NCBI GenBank assembly: GCA_018266395.1
Contig: JAFEAM010000012.1
Location: 124,001-188,000, forward strand
Source: Bacteroidota bacterium
GTDB taxonomy: Bacteria; Bacteroidota; Bacteroidia; Cytophagales; Cyclobacteriaceae
Direction: 5' to 3'
Length of the DNA: 64,000 nucleotides
Part shown: piece after piece, positions 55,386 to 63,287 of the stretch
Layout: every line of letters starts with the position of its first letter
Numbering within the stretch: position 1 is the first letter of the stretch
Translations under genes and position numbers: made by a program
Notes under the pieces: generated by a model
The model's database searches: none
What the model saw: only the letters and a program-made list of their open reading frames with translations
What the model was told of the DNA's origin: nothing

Positions 55386-56255
55386 CTATTCAGAAACGAC
55401 CACTGCCAACTTCTTACCGTCCGGGCTTATGGCGAGCCTGGTCACATCTTTCAGGACAGAGGTACCTCCGGTAACAACAACTTCTGTCCAACCGGCTTCT
55501 CCCGGTTTCATATAGAAAATCTTCGGTCCGTCACTCATCAGGATGCGTCCATCCGGAGTCCAGCACAGATCCTCTCTTGAAGTAATGGCCGGACCAATAA
55601 GGACTATCTTTTTGGTTCTTGTATTGAATTTCATGATCTGCCAATCCTTGCCCTCATTTTTCTGCACAAAACTGAAAGCTGTTTCATTGGGAATACGATG
55701 CAGTGATCTTCCAATATTGCTGGCGATCACCGTGTCGCGCTTCATCGGGAGGAGCAGGTAGTGCAATGTGTGTGGTTCTCCCAGCACAAATAGACCCAAA
55801 TGACTATTGTCTGTCCAGACATGGTATCCGATGATCATATTGTCAATTATGATGCTGGGTTCACCGGTCCCGTCAATCGGATATTTGCCAAGGTCCTGGG
55901 CGCCATTGTCCCGTTGAATAATGCAGGAAATGTATTGCTTTTCTGGTGTGACAAGGGGTGAATATTCGCGTTCAGATGTCTTGGTGACAGCAACTGTCTG
56001 CTGGATCTTATAGTTGTAACTTTTGATGTCGGCGCGTCCGTCATCATTGAATGACGAATAGTAAACCAGCGGCAGGTTGGGATGAAAAGAGGGCTGGTTG
56101 TCATATCCCTTGTGATTTGTAATGTTAACGGGATGTGAGAGCGTTATCTTATCCTTCTTCATGGAGACATCGAAGAGATAGATGTCTGTCGGAGTCTGCG
56201 CGTAGGATAGAATCAAGCGGCATAGCAGGAGCAAGGTCAGAACAGCAGGTTTCAT
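55386..56255 (-). CDS. Exported TolB-like beta-propeller protein
   Basis: A 289-residue exported protein (signal peptide ending near LSYAQ) that forms a WD40/TolB-type beta-propeller: repeats read NQPSFHPNLPLVYYSSFNDD, EYSPLVTPEKQYISC and LCWTPDGRILMSDG, finishing with LAISPDGKKLAVV. No catalytic residues are visible, so it is a binding scaffold by its fold. It sits between the DinB gene (14 bp upstream) and the MDMPI gene (3 bp downstream), all leftward; a shared role with them is plausible but unproved. Confidence 0.78.
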   Translation of the reverse strand: MKPAVLTLLLLCRLILSYAQTPTDIYLFDVSMKKDKITLSHPVNITNHKGYDNQPSFHPNLPLVYYSSFNDDGRADIKSYNYKIQQTVAVTKTSEREYSPLVTPEKQYISCIIQRDNGAQDLGKYPIDGTGEPSIIIDNMIIGYHVWTDNSHLGLFVLGEPHTLHYLLLPMKRDTVIASNIGRSLHRIPNETAFSFVQKNEGKDWQIMKFNTRTKKIVLIGPAITSREDLCWTPDGRILMSDGPKIFYMKPGEAGWTEVVVTGGTSVLKDVTRLAISPDGKKLAVVVSE

Positions 56256-56269
56256 AGGTCAATGGAATT

Positions 56270-56797
56270 TCAATGAAGAAGTCTTCGTATCTGTGGAATA
56301 TGATGAATCAAATGCTCGCGAAAAAATATGAGGGCATGCCTGGTATTAAGGTACCCTGCAATCACATGCCGGTAGATCAGACGATTAATCTTTTCATGAG
56401 GGATACCATCCAGAATATCCCGGAGTTCTTTTCGCACTTGAGTCCACTCGGCTTCCAATTGGGACGTTGTTTTGTATATCACAGTCTTGTCCACCACTGG
56501 TTTTGGTGCCCTGAATCTGAGCCCGGGAAATCGCTGGGTAATGGACAAAAGAGAAATCTTGAATTCTTCCCACCAGCCCGAATTCCGGGTTTGATCTATC
56601 CCGTTTAGCTTCTTGTTAATGTACTGTACGGAGAGCCGCTCAGCGGTAATGATATGACTGAGGATTTCGGCAATAGACCATTTACCTTCCTTCCTTCTGC
56701 GATTCAAATGGTCCTCCGTCAGGTGGCTGATCATTTGGAGTGTCTGGATTCGCTGGGCCTCCAGTTCATCAAAGACGCGTTGTAATGACGGGTGCAT
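56270..56797 (-). CDS. DinB family protein (possible bacillithiol- or other thiol-S-transferase)
   Basis: A 175-residue four-helix protein of the DinB/YfiT superfamily. The metal-binding triad is His48 in AEILSHIITAE, and His162 with His166 in REHLIHHIPQI (H-x3-H). Family members include the bacillithiol S-transferase BstA and stress-induced DinB proteins. This suggests a thiol-transfer or detoxification role. The gene is first in a leftward three-gene unit, followed by the TolB-like and MDMPI genes. Confidence 0.85.
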   Translation of the reverse strand: MHPSLQRVFDELEAQRIQTLQMISHLTEDHLNRRRKEGKWSIAEILSHIITAERLSVQYINKKLNGIDQTRNSGWWEEFKISLLSITQRFPGLRFRAPKPVVDKTVIYKTTSQLEAEWTQVRKELRDILDGIPHEKINRLIYRHVIAGYLNTRHALIFFREHLIHHIPQIRRLLH

Positions 56798-56829
56798 CGC
56801 ATCTTAAAAGTAATCATTTAGTTTCTTCC

Positions 56830-56860
56830 TTTGGCCATTCGATTGATTTCCATAAATTAG
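56830..56860 (+). promoter_or_regulatory. Promoter for the RDD gene
   Basis: TTTG at 56830-56833, exactly 19 bases, then TAAATTAG at 56853-56860, one base off TAnnTTTG. The RDD gene starts 21 bp later. Confidence 0.65.
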
Positions 56861-56881
56861 AGATGGACTATCCCTTATTGA

Positions 56882-57358
56882 ATGAACGACAACTATGCAG
56901 GCTTTTGGTTGAGGCTGGTCGCCTTGATCATTGATGCCATCATCATCGGCATTATTCAATCTTTCGTGGCTATTCCCATCTTTGCCGCAATTGGCATAAC
57001 GGCCGTAGGGGGAATGGAAAATCTCGACATGAGTGATGCTGATAATGTAGTGGGTCTTGTAGGAGCTATCGTTGCAGCCGCAGGGGTGTATTGGGTGATT
57101 GCAACCACAGTTCAGCTGCTTTACTTCAGTTTCATGGAGTCGTCCAATCTTCAGGGTACGGTTGGTAAGATGGCGCTGGGTCTGAAAGTGACCGATATGC
57201 AGGGAGGCAAGCTTGACTTGGGTAAGGCATTCCTCAGAAATCTCTGCAAGCTGATTTCGAATATCACCATGCTGATCGGATATATCATGGCAGGTTTCAC
57301 CGAAAAGAAGCAGGCGCTTCACGATATGATAGCCGGGACGCTCGTGGTGAAGAAATAG
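56882..57358 (+). CDS. RDD family membrane protein
   Basis: A 158-residue RDD protein with about four membrane helices. It begins AGFWLRLVALIIDAIIIGI, the typical first helix with the R-x3-L-x2-D pattern, and has the loop GTVGKMALGLKVTD and the final helix with EKKQALHDMIAGT. RDD proteins are proposed to move small solutes or ions across the inner membrane; the substrate is unknown. Its own promoter is seen (56830-56860), and the DUF5684 gene follows 38 bp later, so they probably share one transcript that ends at the 57.78-kb terminator. Confidence 0.9.
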   Translation: MNDNYAGFWLRLVALIIDAIIIGIIQSFVAIPIFAAIGITAVGGMENLDMSDADNVVGLVGAIVAAAGVYWVIATTVQLLYFSFMESSNLQGTVGKMALGLKVTDMQGGKLDLGKAFLRNLCKLISNITMLIGYIMAGFTEKKQALHDMIAGTLVVKK

Positions 57359-57396
57359 TCATACCACACCTTCAACTAAAACCAACCCAAAACTCT

Positions 57397-57759
57397 ATGG
57401 ACAGTAACGGATTCGGTTCGATGGGCACAGGAGTGCTGATCGTTTACCTGGCGATTATCGTAGTAATTATCGCGTCATTCTGGAAGATATTTGAAAAGGC
57501 AGGAAAGCCTGGATGGGCGGCCATCATTCCAATCTACAACCTGATTGTATGGCTGGAAATTATTAATAAGCCAATTTGGTGGATCATTCTTCTGTTGATA
57601 CCCTTCGTTAACTTCATTATTATCATCATCCTGTATCACAGACTCTCCCAGGCGTTCGGACAAGGAATAGGCATGACGTTGCTCCTCATCTTCCTGCCAT
57701 TCATAGGTGCACCGATGCTTGGATTTGGCAGCGCGACTTATACTAAACCGGCAGCCTAA
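57397..57759 (+). CDS. DUF5684 family membrane protein
   Basis: A 120-residue protein with three to four membrane helices and a Trp/Pro-rich centre (KAGKPGWAAIIPIYNLIVW), a pattern that I associate with DUF5684 and other small signal-peptidase-like proteins of unknown role. It is the second gene of the RDD unit, and a strong terminator follows 19 bp after its stop. Cotranscription with RDD suggests that both proteins work at the inner membrane. Confidence 0.82.
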   Translation: MDSNGFGSMGTGVLIVYLAIIVVIIASFWKIFEKAGKPGWAAIIPIYNLIVWLEIINKPIWWIILLLIPFVNFIIIIILYHRLSQAFGQGIGMTLLLIFLPFIGAPMLGFGSATYTKPAA

Positions 57760-57778
57760 CCTGCTTACAACGTACCTT

Positions 57779-57802
57779 AAAGGCCGGATCAAACCGGCCT
57801 TT
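57779..57802. terminator. Strong bidirectional terminator
   Basis: AAAGGCCGG pairs with CCGGCCTTT around a 6-base loop, followed by a T-run on the plus strand and preceded by AA on the minus side. It can end both the RDD-DUF5684 transcript and the convergent lipid kinase transcript; the kinase stop codon begins two bases later. Confidence 0.88.
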
Positions 57803-57803
57803 T

Positions 57804-58730
57804 TTATTGGCGGAGAAATCGAATGGCTCCAGGCAGGACCTGAATTTCAGCTGGCAGCCAGCCCTGCCACTCGCCTTCCGCCTCAACAGCTGCGGGAGTT
57901 GGTGAGGTGATGACGAGGGATTTTGCAGTTCTGTATTGAACGCATTCCTGCTTGATGCGCCTGCCCATCTTGGCTAACTGTAAACTATAAATGAACTTCC
58001 ACCATGGCATATCCCTGGCAAGAAATACGGATAGAATTCCGTCATCCACCATGGCATCCGGCCCGACTGTAATGCGATGACCAAATGTGCGACCATTAGC
58101 CATGGCAATCACGCGGAACAATTCGTTGAACTCCCAGTCAGTCGACTTGATATGGATTTGCAGTGAGCGATGACTGATGAAAGCGGCAAGTATGGCCTTC
58201 AGGTAGGTCAAATCCGGACCGAGCAATCTCTTATCCCCGACAAGCCTTTTAACCACTTCAGGTCCCATTCCTAGACTGGCGACGTTGACAAAATATTTTT
58301 GCTGAGGCACACCGAGATCGTCAGCGCAAATCAATGAGCCAATGTCAGTTGGCTTACCCCCTGATTGAATTGTCTTGACAAGCTCGCTTCCGGATGCCGT
58401 GATTCCGCACGTGCGGGCAAAATCATTTCCTGTGCCCAGGGGAACGACGCCGAAGGTCAACATGTGTGGTTCAGCCGGAGTGGCGGATAAAACTCCATTG
58501 AGTACCTGATGCAACGTGCCATCCCCACCGGCAGCGATCACATGGGAATACTTATCCTTATCACGCACAACTTCCTTGCCCAGGTGCCTTGCATGTTCGG
58601 CATGCTGAGTTTCGAATACATTGACAGGGAAGGCACCTGAAAGAACAGGATGGATGGAATTGTAATAGAGGGATTTTCTGCGGGAGATTCCGTTGAGGAT
58701 TACAGCTATACGGATTCCATCGGAAATCAC
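57804..58730 (-). CDS. Diacylglycerol/lipid kinase (YegS/DagK-like)
   Basis: A 308-residue soluble or peripheral lipid kinase of the DAGK/YegS family, which phosphorylates a lipid alcohol such as diacylglycerol at the inner membrane. The nucleotide-binding loop AAGGDGTLHQVLNG and the substrate-side segment VPLGTGNDFAR are both present. The start is GTG at 58728-58730, which overlaps the TPR gene stop by four bases (GTGA). A strong terminator lies at its 3' end. The natural lipid substrate is not given by sequence. Confidence 0.9.
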   Translation of the reverse strand: MISDGIRIAVILNGISRRKSLYYNSIHPVLSGAFPVNVFETQHAEHARHLGKEVVRDKDKYSHVIAAGGDGTLHQVLNGVLSATPAEPHMLTFGVVPLGTGNDFARTCGITASGSELVKTIQSGGKPTDIGSLICADDLGVPQQKYFVNVASLGMGPEVVKRLVGDKRLLGPDLTYLKAILAAFISHRSLQIHIKSTDWEFNELFRVIAMANGRTFGHRITVGPDAMVDDGILSVFLARDMPWWKFIYSLQLAKMGRRIKQECVQYRTAKSLVITSPTPAAVEAEGEWQGWLPAEIQVLPGAIRFLRQ

Positions 58731-59842
58731 TTACAACTTTTCTTAAGGGCTGCCTTGGCATCGGTTGACCCCAGTTCGTCCGAGCGTTTCAGGTCCAGGC
58801 AACCGTCATAGTTATTGTTCATCAACAGTTTTACCAATCCGCGCTGATAGTAAGTCTCAGGATCATTGGGATAGAGATCAATAGATCGGGAATAGTCATC
58901 AACGGACCCGGCATAATCTTCCTTTTCTGTCTTGCTCAATGCCCTGTTATCAAAGTAGGTCGGATTGGAGTCATCAAGCTCAATGGCCTTGCCGTAATCT
59001 GCGATGGCTCCATCGTAGTCTTGCAGGGTGTGTTTCAAAACACCACGAAGATTGAATGTTTCGGGGTCCTCACTGTCGATTTCAATGGTCTTGTTGTAAT
59101 CTTCAAGCGCGCCCTTCAGATCTTCTTTTGCAGTTCTGGCAAGAGCACGGTTTTCATATTTCAGGGGATCTTTGGGATCAAGCTTGATGGCTACATCATA
59201 ATCCGCAATGGCCTGATCGAAATTGCCCGTCTGATAATAGGCAACACCCCTGTAATTGTACAGGCCGGGGTCATTCTTGTCGAACTCAATGGCCTTGGTG
59301 TAGTCATCGATAGCACTGACAAACTCTCCTAACTCAGCTTTCACAACACCACGATTGAAGTATTTATCTGCATCGGCCGGACCCAGTTCCAGAGCCTTGG
59401 AAAAGTCAAAGTATGCTCCCTGCAAATCCTCCAGGTTGTATCGGGCAAACCCCCGGTTGGTATAGGCATCGGTCAGTTTGGGACTGAACCGGATAGCTTT
59501 ATCGAGATCAATCAAGGCACTTTCATCATCACCCAGAGCTGTCTTGGCTTCTCCCCGGTGACTGAGCGCTTCGGCAAATGTCGAATCAATTTCCAGCGCG
59601 ATGGTGTAGTCACTTACCGCTCCGTAGAAGTCCTTCAGTCCCATTCGTGCTTGCCCGCGCAAATCAAGAGCCTGCTTGTGCTTGGGGTTTGCGGAAATGA
59701 TTTTGTCCAGCTCCATCTTGGCTCCTGCAAAATCACTGCTTTTAATCTTTTTCACCGCGGATTCAATTGCAGGGTCAGCGCTTTGTCCAACACACCATAT
59801 GCTGGCGCTGACAAAAAATAGAGCGATAATAGAAGTCTTCAT
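58727..59842 (-). CDS. Exported tetratricopeptide repeat (TPR) protein
   Basis: A 371-residue exported protein with a signal peptide (ends near CVGQS) and about ten tandem TPR units of 34 residues; each shows the Y/F-x-D-x2-G-A-I-x-D-Y/F pattern, for example YGAVSDYTIAL, QAIADYDVAI and YDGAIADYGKAI. TPRs bind partner proteins, so an envelope scaffold is likely. The C-terminus ends in a short Cys-containing helix (KKSCK). It overlaps the lipid kinase gene by four bases, so the two are translationally linked, an unusual pairing. Confidence 0.9.
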   Translation of the reverse strand: MKTSIIALFFVSASIWCVGQSADPAIESAVKKIKSSDFAGAKMELDKIISANPKHKQALDLRGQARMGLKDFYGAVSDYTIALEIDSTFAEALSHRGEAKTALGDDESALIDLDKAIRFSPKLTDAYTNRGFARYNLEDLQGAYFDFSKALELGPADADKYFNRGVVKAELGEFVSAIDDYTKAIEFDKNDPGLYNYRGVAYYQTGNFDQAIADYDVAIKLDPKDPLKYENRALARTAKEDLKGALEDYNKTIEIDSEDPETFNLRGVLKHTLQDYDGAIADYGKAIELDDSNPTYFDNRALSKTEKEDYAGSVDDYSRSIDLYPNDPETYYQRGLVKLLMNNNYDGCLDLKRSDELGSTDAKAALKKSCK

Positions 59843-59895
59843 TCTCTCAAATAGTCAAGCAATTTAATGAAAAGAAATGCTGTGGGCATTAATGC

Positions 59896-59924
59896 AAAAG
59901 GGGCGGACAATCGCCCACCCCTTT
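59896..59924 (-). terminator. Terminator for the small exported-protein gene
   Basis: A GC-rich hairpin (AAAGGGGCGG pairs with a CCCACCCCTTT segment, one mismatch) is followed on the minus strand by T-rich bases. It lies just past the frame-0 stop of the small exported-protein gene and before the TPR gene. Confidence 0.6.
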
Positions 59925-59931
59925 CTCCCTC

Positions 59932-60168
59932 TTACCCAAGCCTCGCAAAATTTCTTCGCGGCATGCGCCATCGGGCATGGGCACCTTGATGAAGGCGCCA
60001 CCGAAGCGACATGGCCCTGAGATGGGAATGTTTTCGTATACATGCGGTGCGGTTCACCGGGCTCTGATGTTGTACATCCGCTGTAAGGATATTTTGAGCC
60101 TTGACTGGCAACGAAAAGATGGCAAGACTCAGAAAGGCGGCAAATCCAACGATTACTGCATTTTTCAT
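59932..60168 (-). pseudogene. Small exported protein gene, probably frameshifted
   Basis: An ATG at 60166-60168 starts a clear signal peptide (KNAVIVGFAAFLSLAIFSLPVKAQ) and about 17 further normal-looking residues (ILTADVQHQSPVN). Past about 60050 the frame turns Arg/His-rich and looks like a shadow; another frame then reads SGPCRFGGAFIKVPMPDGA and CREEILRGLG, with better codon use. This suggests a one-base frameshift (real or a sequencing error). The frame-0 stop at 59932 lies just before a hairpin. I do not recognise the product. It is upstream of the TPR gene on the same strand. Confidence 0.5.
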
Positions 60169-60315
60169 CACGCAAAGGGTTTGACCCTAATGCTTCTTAG
60201 ATGTATGCCAGGTTCAAAGGTTTAAAGCGTTATTGCCTTTTGGCAGGGCCGTTTACATAAATTTCTCAAACACGAGACACATGAATTCCGTTTCTTAGGG
60301 ACAAATCCCAACCCC

Positions 60316-61419
60316 ATGAAAATAGGTTTTGTCTTTTTGCTCTCTTTCGGGCTGAGTTTCTCCTATGCACAGGAGAAGCCTCTGGAGATGAAAATGGATT
60401 TCGAGGATTACGATCCGCCCTCAAGTCTGGTGGTGGAGGAACACAAACTCGCGCGCTCAAAGTTTCCATTTATTGATATACACAATCATCAGTTTTCAAT
60501 GCCCATACAGGACCTGAGCAAACTGGTGGCCGAGATGGATAAGTTGAACATGGCAGTGATGGTGAACCTTTCCGGGAGGGGAATGGGGTCCTCAGAGCAC
60601 CTGGCCAAGGCAGTGGAGAATGTGAACAAGACATTCCCTGCGCGGTTCGTCGTTTTTACGAATGTCGAGTTCAGAGGAATTGATGATCCCGATTGGAGTC
60701 AGCGGGCGGCGAAACAGCTGGAGGAGGATGTGAAGAAGGGAGCAAAAGGGCTTAAGATCTACAAGAGCCTGGGCATGATAAACAAAGACAAGGACGGGAA
60801 TCGCATTCACATTGATGATCCCAGAATTGATCCGGTGTGGGCAAAATGCGGCGAGTTGGGGATACCGGTGCTGATACACTCTGCGGATCCCAGACAATTC
60901 TGGCAGCCGATTGATAACAAAAATGAACGGTGGCTTGAGCTTAAACTTCATCCCACCCGTCGGCACGACACTGACCCCGTATCATGGGAGACGATCATTC
61001 AGGAACAACATAATATTTTTAGGAAGCATCCAAAGACTAAGTTTATCAATGCCCACCTTGGGTGGTATGGGAGTGATCTGAAGAAGCTGGGGCAACTGCT
61101 GGATGAGTTTCCCAACATGTACACGGAAATCGGTGCCGTCATAGCCGAATTAGGGAGACAACCGCGTGCAGCAAAGGCTTTCCTCACCAAATACCAGGAC
61201 CGTGTGTTGTTTGGAAAGGACAGTTGGGTGCCCGATGAATACGAGACCTATTTCAGGGTACTTGAGACAGAGGATGAATACTTCCCCTATCACAAGCGCT
61301 ATCATGCATTTTGGAGAATGTACGGCCTGGGTCTTCCTGATGAGGTGCTGAAGAAGATCTACAATAAGAATGCCATGAAGTTGATACCCGGCATCGATGA
61401 AAAGATGTTTGGCAAGTAG
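60316..61419 (+). CDS. Exported amidohydrolase-2 family metal-dependent hydrolase
   Basis: A 367-residue exported protein with a signal peptide (ends near SYAQ) and a TIM-barrel of the amidohydrolase-2 (TIM-barrel fold) family. The metal motif H56-N-H58 is in FIDIHNHQF; later ligands are in VLIHSADPR, FINAHLGW and FGKDSWVP, where the final Asp is catalytic. Family members hydrolyse or decarboxylate small aromatic acids and related substrates; the one here is unknown. Its promoter is weak by sequence (TTTG and TAAATTTC without the normal spacing). It converges on the 2OG oxygenase with no gap. Confidence 0.87.
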   Translation: MKIGFVFLLSFGLSFSYAQEKPLEMKMDFEDYDPPSSLVVEEHKLARSKFPFIDIHNHQFSMPIQDLSKLVAEMDKLNMAVMVNLSGRGMGSSEHLAKAVENVNKTFPARFVVFTNVEFRGIDDPDWSQRAAKQLEEDVKKGAKGLKIYKSLGMINKDKDGNRIHIDDPRIDPVWAKCGELGIPVLIHSADPRQFWQPIDNKNERWLELKLHPTRRHDTDPVSWETIIQEQHNIFRKHPKTKFINAHLGWYGSDLKKLGQLLDEFPNMYTEIGAVIAELGRQPRAAKAFLTKYQDRVLFGKDSWVPDEYETYFRVLETEDEYFPYHKRYHAFWRMYGLGLPDEVLKKIYNKNAMKLIPGIDEKMFGK

Positions 61420-62046
61420 CTAGACAATGTCCAGTGGCCGGTCAAGGATCCAGCCCGTCAGGCTCAATCTTTCACGGGTGGCAGGCAGGACTTCGTGCTC
61501 GATCTGGTCGCTCCTGAAACATGCCAGTCTTCCGGATATCGGGAAAATATCTTTGGTGGCGTCAGGCAGGAATAGTCTGAGTTGACCACCCTCTGATTCT
61601 TTCCAGTTATCATTGAGATAGCACAGAATGGAGATCCGCCGGTGGTCGTCTTTCCTGAACTGGTCCAGGTGTCGTTTGTAAAATGTTCCGGCAGGGTAGG
61701 CAGTAAGGTGAATCTCTGCCTCCTTGAGACTTAGGAACAGTTCCTGGTTGAGGTAGTGGATCAATTTTCGGATTTTCTGGAAGTAGAGCACAAATGGCTG
61801 CGATGCGTGAGAAGGGTCAAGCCAGTAGATATGATCACCCCGGATGCCTTCGTTCACCTGTTTCTCCTGCTGTTTGCCCACGCCTGCTTTTCTGAACAAT
61901 AACTTTCGGTCCCTGAATTCGTCTGTATCCAGAATGGCATGTACCTCTTCGGCGCTCAGAAAATGTTCAATCACGGCATAGCCATTGTCGGCTAGTCCAT
62001 CAGCGACAGCTTTTTGAACAAATTCGAATTCAGCTGCGGACGGCAT
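61420..62046 (-). CDS. 2-oxoglutarate/Fe(II)-dependent oxygenase
   Basis: A 208-residue non-heme iron dioxygenase of the prolyl-4-hydroxylase-like group. The iron site is His126 and Asp128 in YKRHLDQF, then His184 in QIEHEVLP, with Arg193 for 2-oxoglutarate in RERLSLTGW. The ATG at 62044-62046 gives a normal start (PSAAEFEF), and the 34-residue extension upstream is out of character. The target could be a protein or a small molecule. It is divergent from the LEA2 lipoprotein across 47 bp, so the two may share control. Confidence 0.88.
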   Translation of the reverse strand: MPSAAEFEFVQKAVADGLADNGYAVIEHFLSAEEVHAILDTDEFRDRKLLFRKAGVGKQQEKQVNEGIRGDHIYWLDPSHASQPFVLYFQKIRKLIHYLNQELFLSLKEAEIHLTAYPAGTFYKRHLDQFRKDDHRRISILCYLNDNWKESEGGQLRLFLPDATKDIFPISGRLACFRSDQIEHEVLPATRERLSLTGWILDRPLDIV

Positions 62047-62093
62047 GATGCAAAAGTAGAATATTGTAAGATTGTGACAGCAGACCTCACACC

Positions 62094-62534
62094 ATGAAAA
62101 GACACGTATACCTATTGTTTCTGTTTGTGCTGTTCTCTTGTGTCCCAAAGGAACAAGTGGTATTGAAGGCCGTGCACATACGTGAACTTAATCCAGGATT
62201 GAACGGGGCCATGTTGATGAAGGCGGATGCGGTATTTTTCAACCCGAATTCCAGCAGGATGAGACTGAAACGAATCCAACTGGATGTTCTGGTGGACGGA
62301 AAGAAGGCGGCCCGCATCGATCAGCAGCTCAGCTCATTGATCAAAGCAAATTCTGATTTTACTGTTCCTCTTAAAGTGGAATTGAACCTAAAGGAGCTGG
62401 GTGTATTGGACGCAATTCTTAACCTGCTGGGCGGAAAGAAATATGTTGTTGAATTTACGGGAAGCATGAAAATGTCGGTGAATGGCTTTCCTCTGAAAGT
62501 GCCTATACAACAAAAGGAAGAATTCAAATTTTAG
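62094..62534 (+). CDS. LEA type 2-like lipoprotein
   Basis: A 146-residue lipoprotein (signal ends VLFSC, Cys16) with a single LEA2 immunoglobulin-like domain; strands such as [18 protein letters not shown] and [14 protein letters not shown] fit the water-stress (WHy) fold. Such lipoproteins in Bacteroidota have no assigned role. It ends overlapping the lptB 3' end by 11 bases on the opposite strand, and it is divergent from the 2OG oxygenase. Confidence 0.82.
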   Translation: MKRHVYLLFLFVLFSCVPKEQVVLKAVHIRELNPGLNGAMLMKADAVFFNPNSSRMRLKRIQLDVLVDGKKAARIDQQLSSLIKANSDFTVPLKVELNLKELGVLDAILNLLGGKKYVVEFTGSMKMSVNGFPLKVPIQQKEEFKF

Positions 62535-63285
62535 GATCCGGGGCGGCCGGCTGGGCCCTTGGCTTCCGAAGTTGGAAATTCTGGCCAAGGTAGACTTTGC
62601 GCACCATGGGATCATTGGCCAGATCTTCTGCGGATCCCTGCTTGAATAGCTTCCCCTCCACCATCAGGTAGGCCCGATCGGTAATAGTTAGCGTTTCATC
62701 AACATTGTGATCTGTAATTAGAATACCGATGTTCTTCTTCTTCAATCTGGAGACGATAGACTGAATCTCTTCAACGGCTATGGGATCCACACCTGCAAAC
62801 GGTTCATCCAGCAATACAAAATGAGGATCAACTGCCAGCGCTCTCGCAATTTCAGTTCTTCTTCTCTCACCGCCAGAAAGCACCATCCCAAGGTTCTTGC
62901 GAACATGGGTCAGGCTGAATTCCTCCAGCAGGCTTTCCATCTTTTCTTTCTGCTGCTGACGCGAAAAGTTCCGCATCTCCAGGGGTGCAAGAATGTTTTC
63001 TTCCACGGAGAGATTTCTGAATACAGACGCCTCCTGGGCAAGGTAGCCTATGCCAAGCTTTGCACGTTTGTACATCGGCAACTCAGTGATGTTCTGATCA
63101 TCGAGATAGATTTGACCTCCATTGGGTTTGATCAGACCGACAATCATGTAGAAGCTGGTTGTCTTTCCCGCTCCGTTAGGGCCAAGAAGTCCGACAATTT
63201 CTCCCTGCTCAACCCTTACCGAAACATTGTTAACAACTGTCCGCTTCTTATACTTCTTGAGTAGATTTTCTGCACGCAATACCAT
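62524..63285 (-). CDS. lptB: LptB, ATPase of the lipopolysaccharide export complex
   Basis: LptB drives LPS extraction from the inner membrane through the LptFG permease. The 253-residue ABC ATPase shows Walker A GPNGAGKT (35-42), the Q-loop [10 protein letters not shown], the signature LSGGERRR and the Walker [12 protein letters not shown]. These match LptB rather than generic ATPases. The C-terminal tail after LGQNF is short and Pro-rich. It lies two bases after recJ, an arrangement that I recall from other Bacteroidota. Confidence 0.94.
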   Translation of the reverse strand: MVLRAENLLKKYKKRTVVNNVSVRVEQGEIVGLLGPNGAGKTTSFYMIVGLIKPNGGQIYLDDQNITELPMYKRAKLGIGYLAQEASVFRNLSVEENILAPLEMRNFSRQQQKEKMESLLEEFSLTHVRKNLGMVLSGGERRRTEIARALAVDPHFVLLDEPFAGVDPIAVEEIQSIVSRLKKKNIGILITDHNVDETLTITDRAYLMVEGKLFKQGSAEDLANDPMVRKVYLGQNFQLRKPRAQPAAPDPKI

Positions 63286-63287
63286 GA

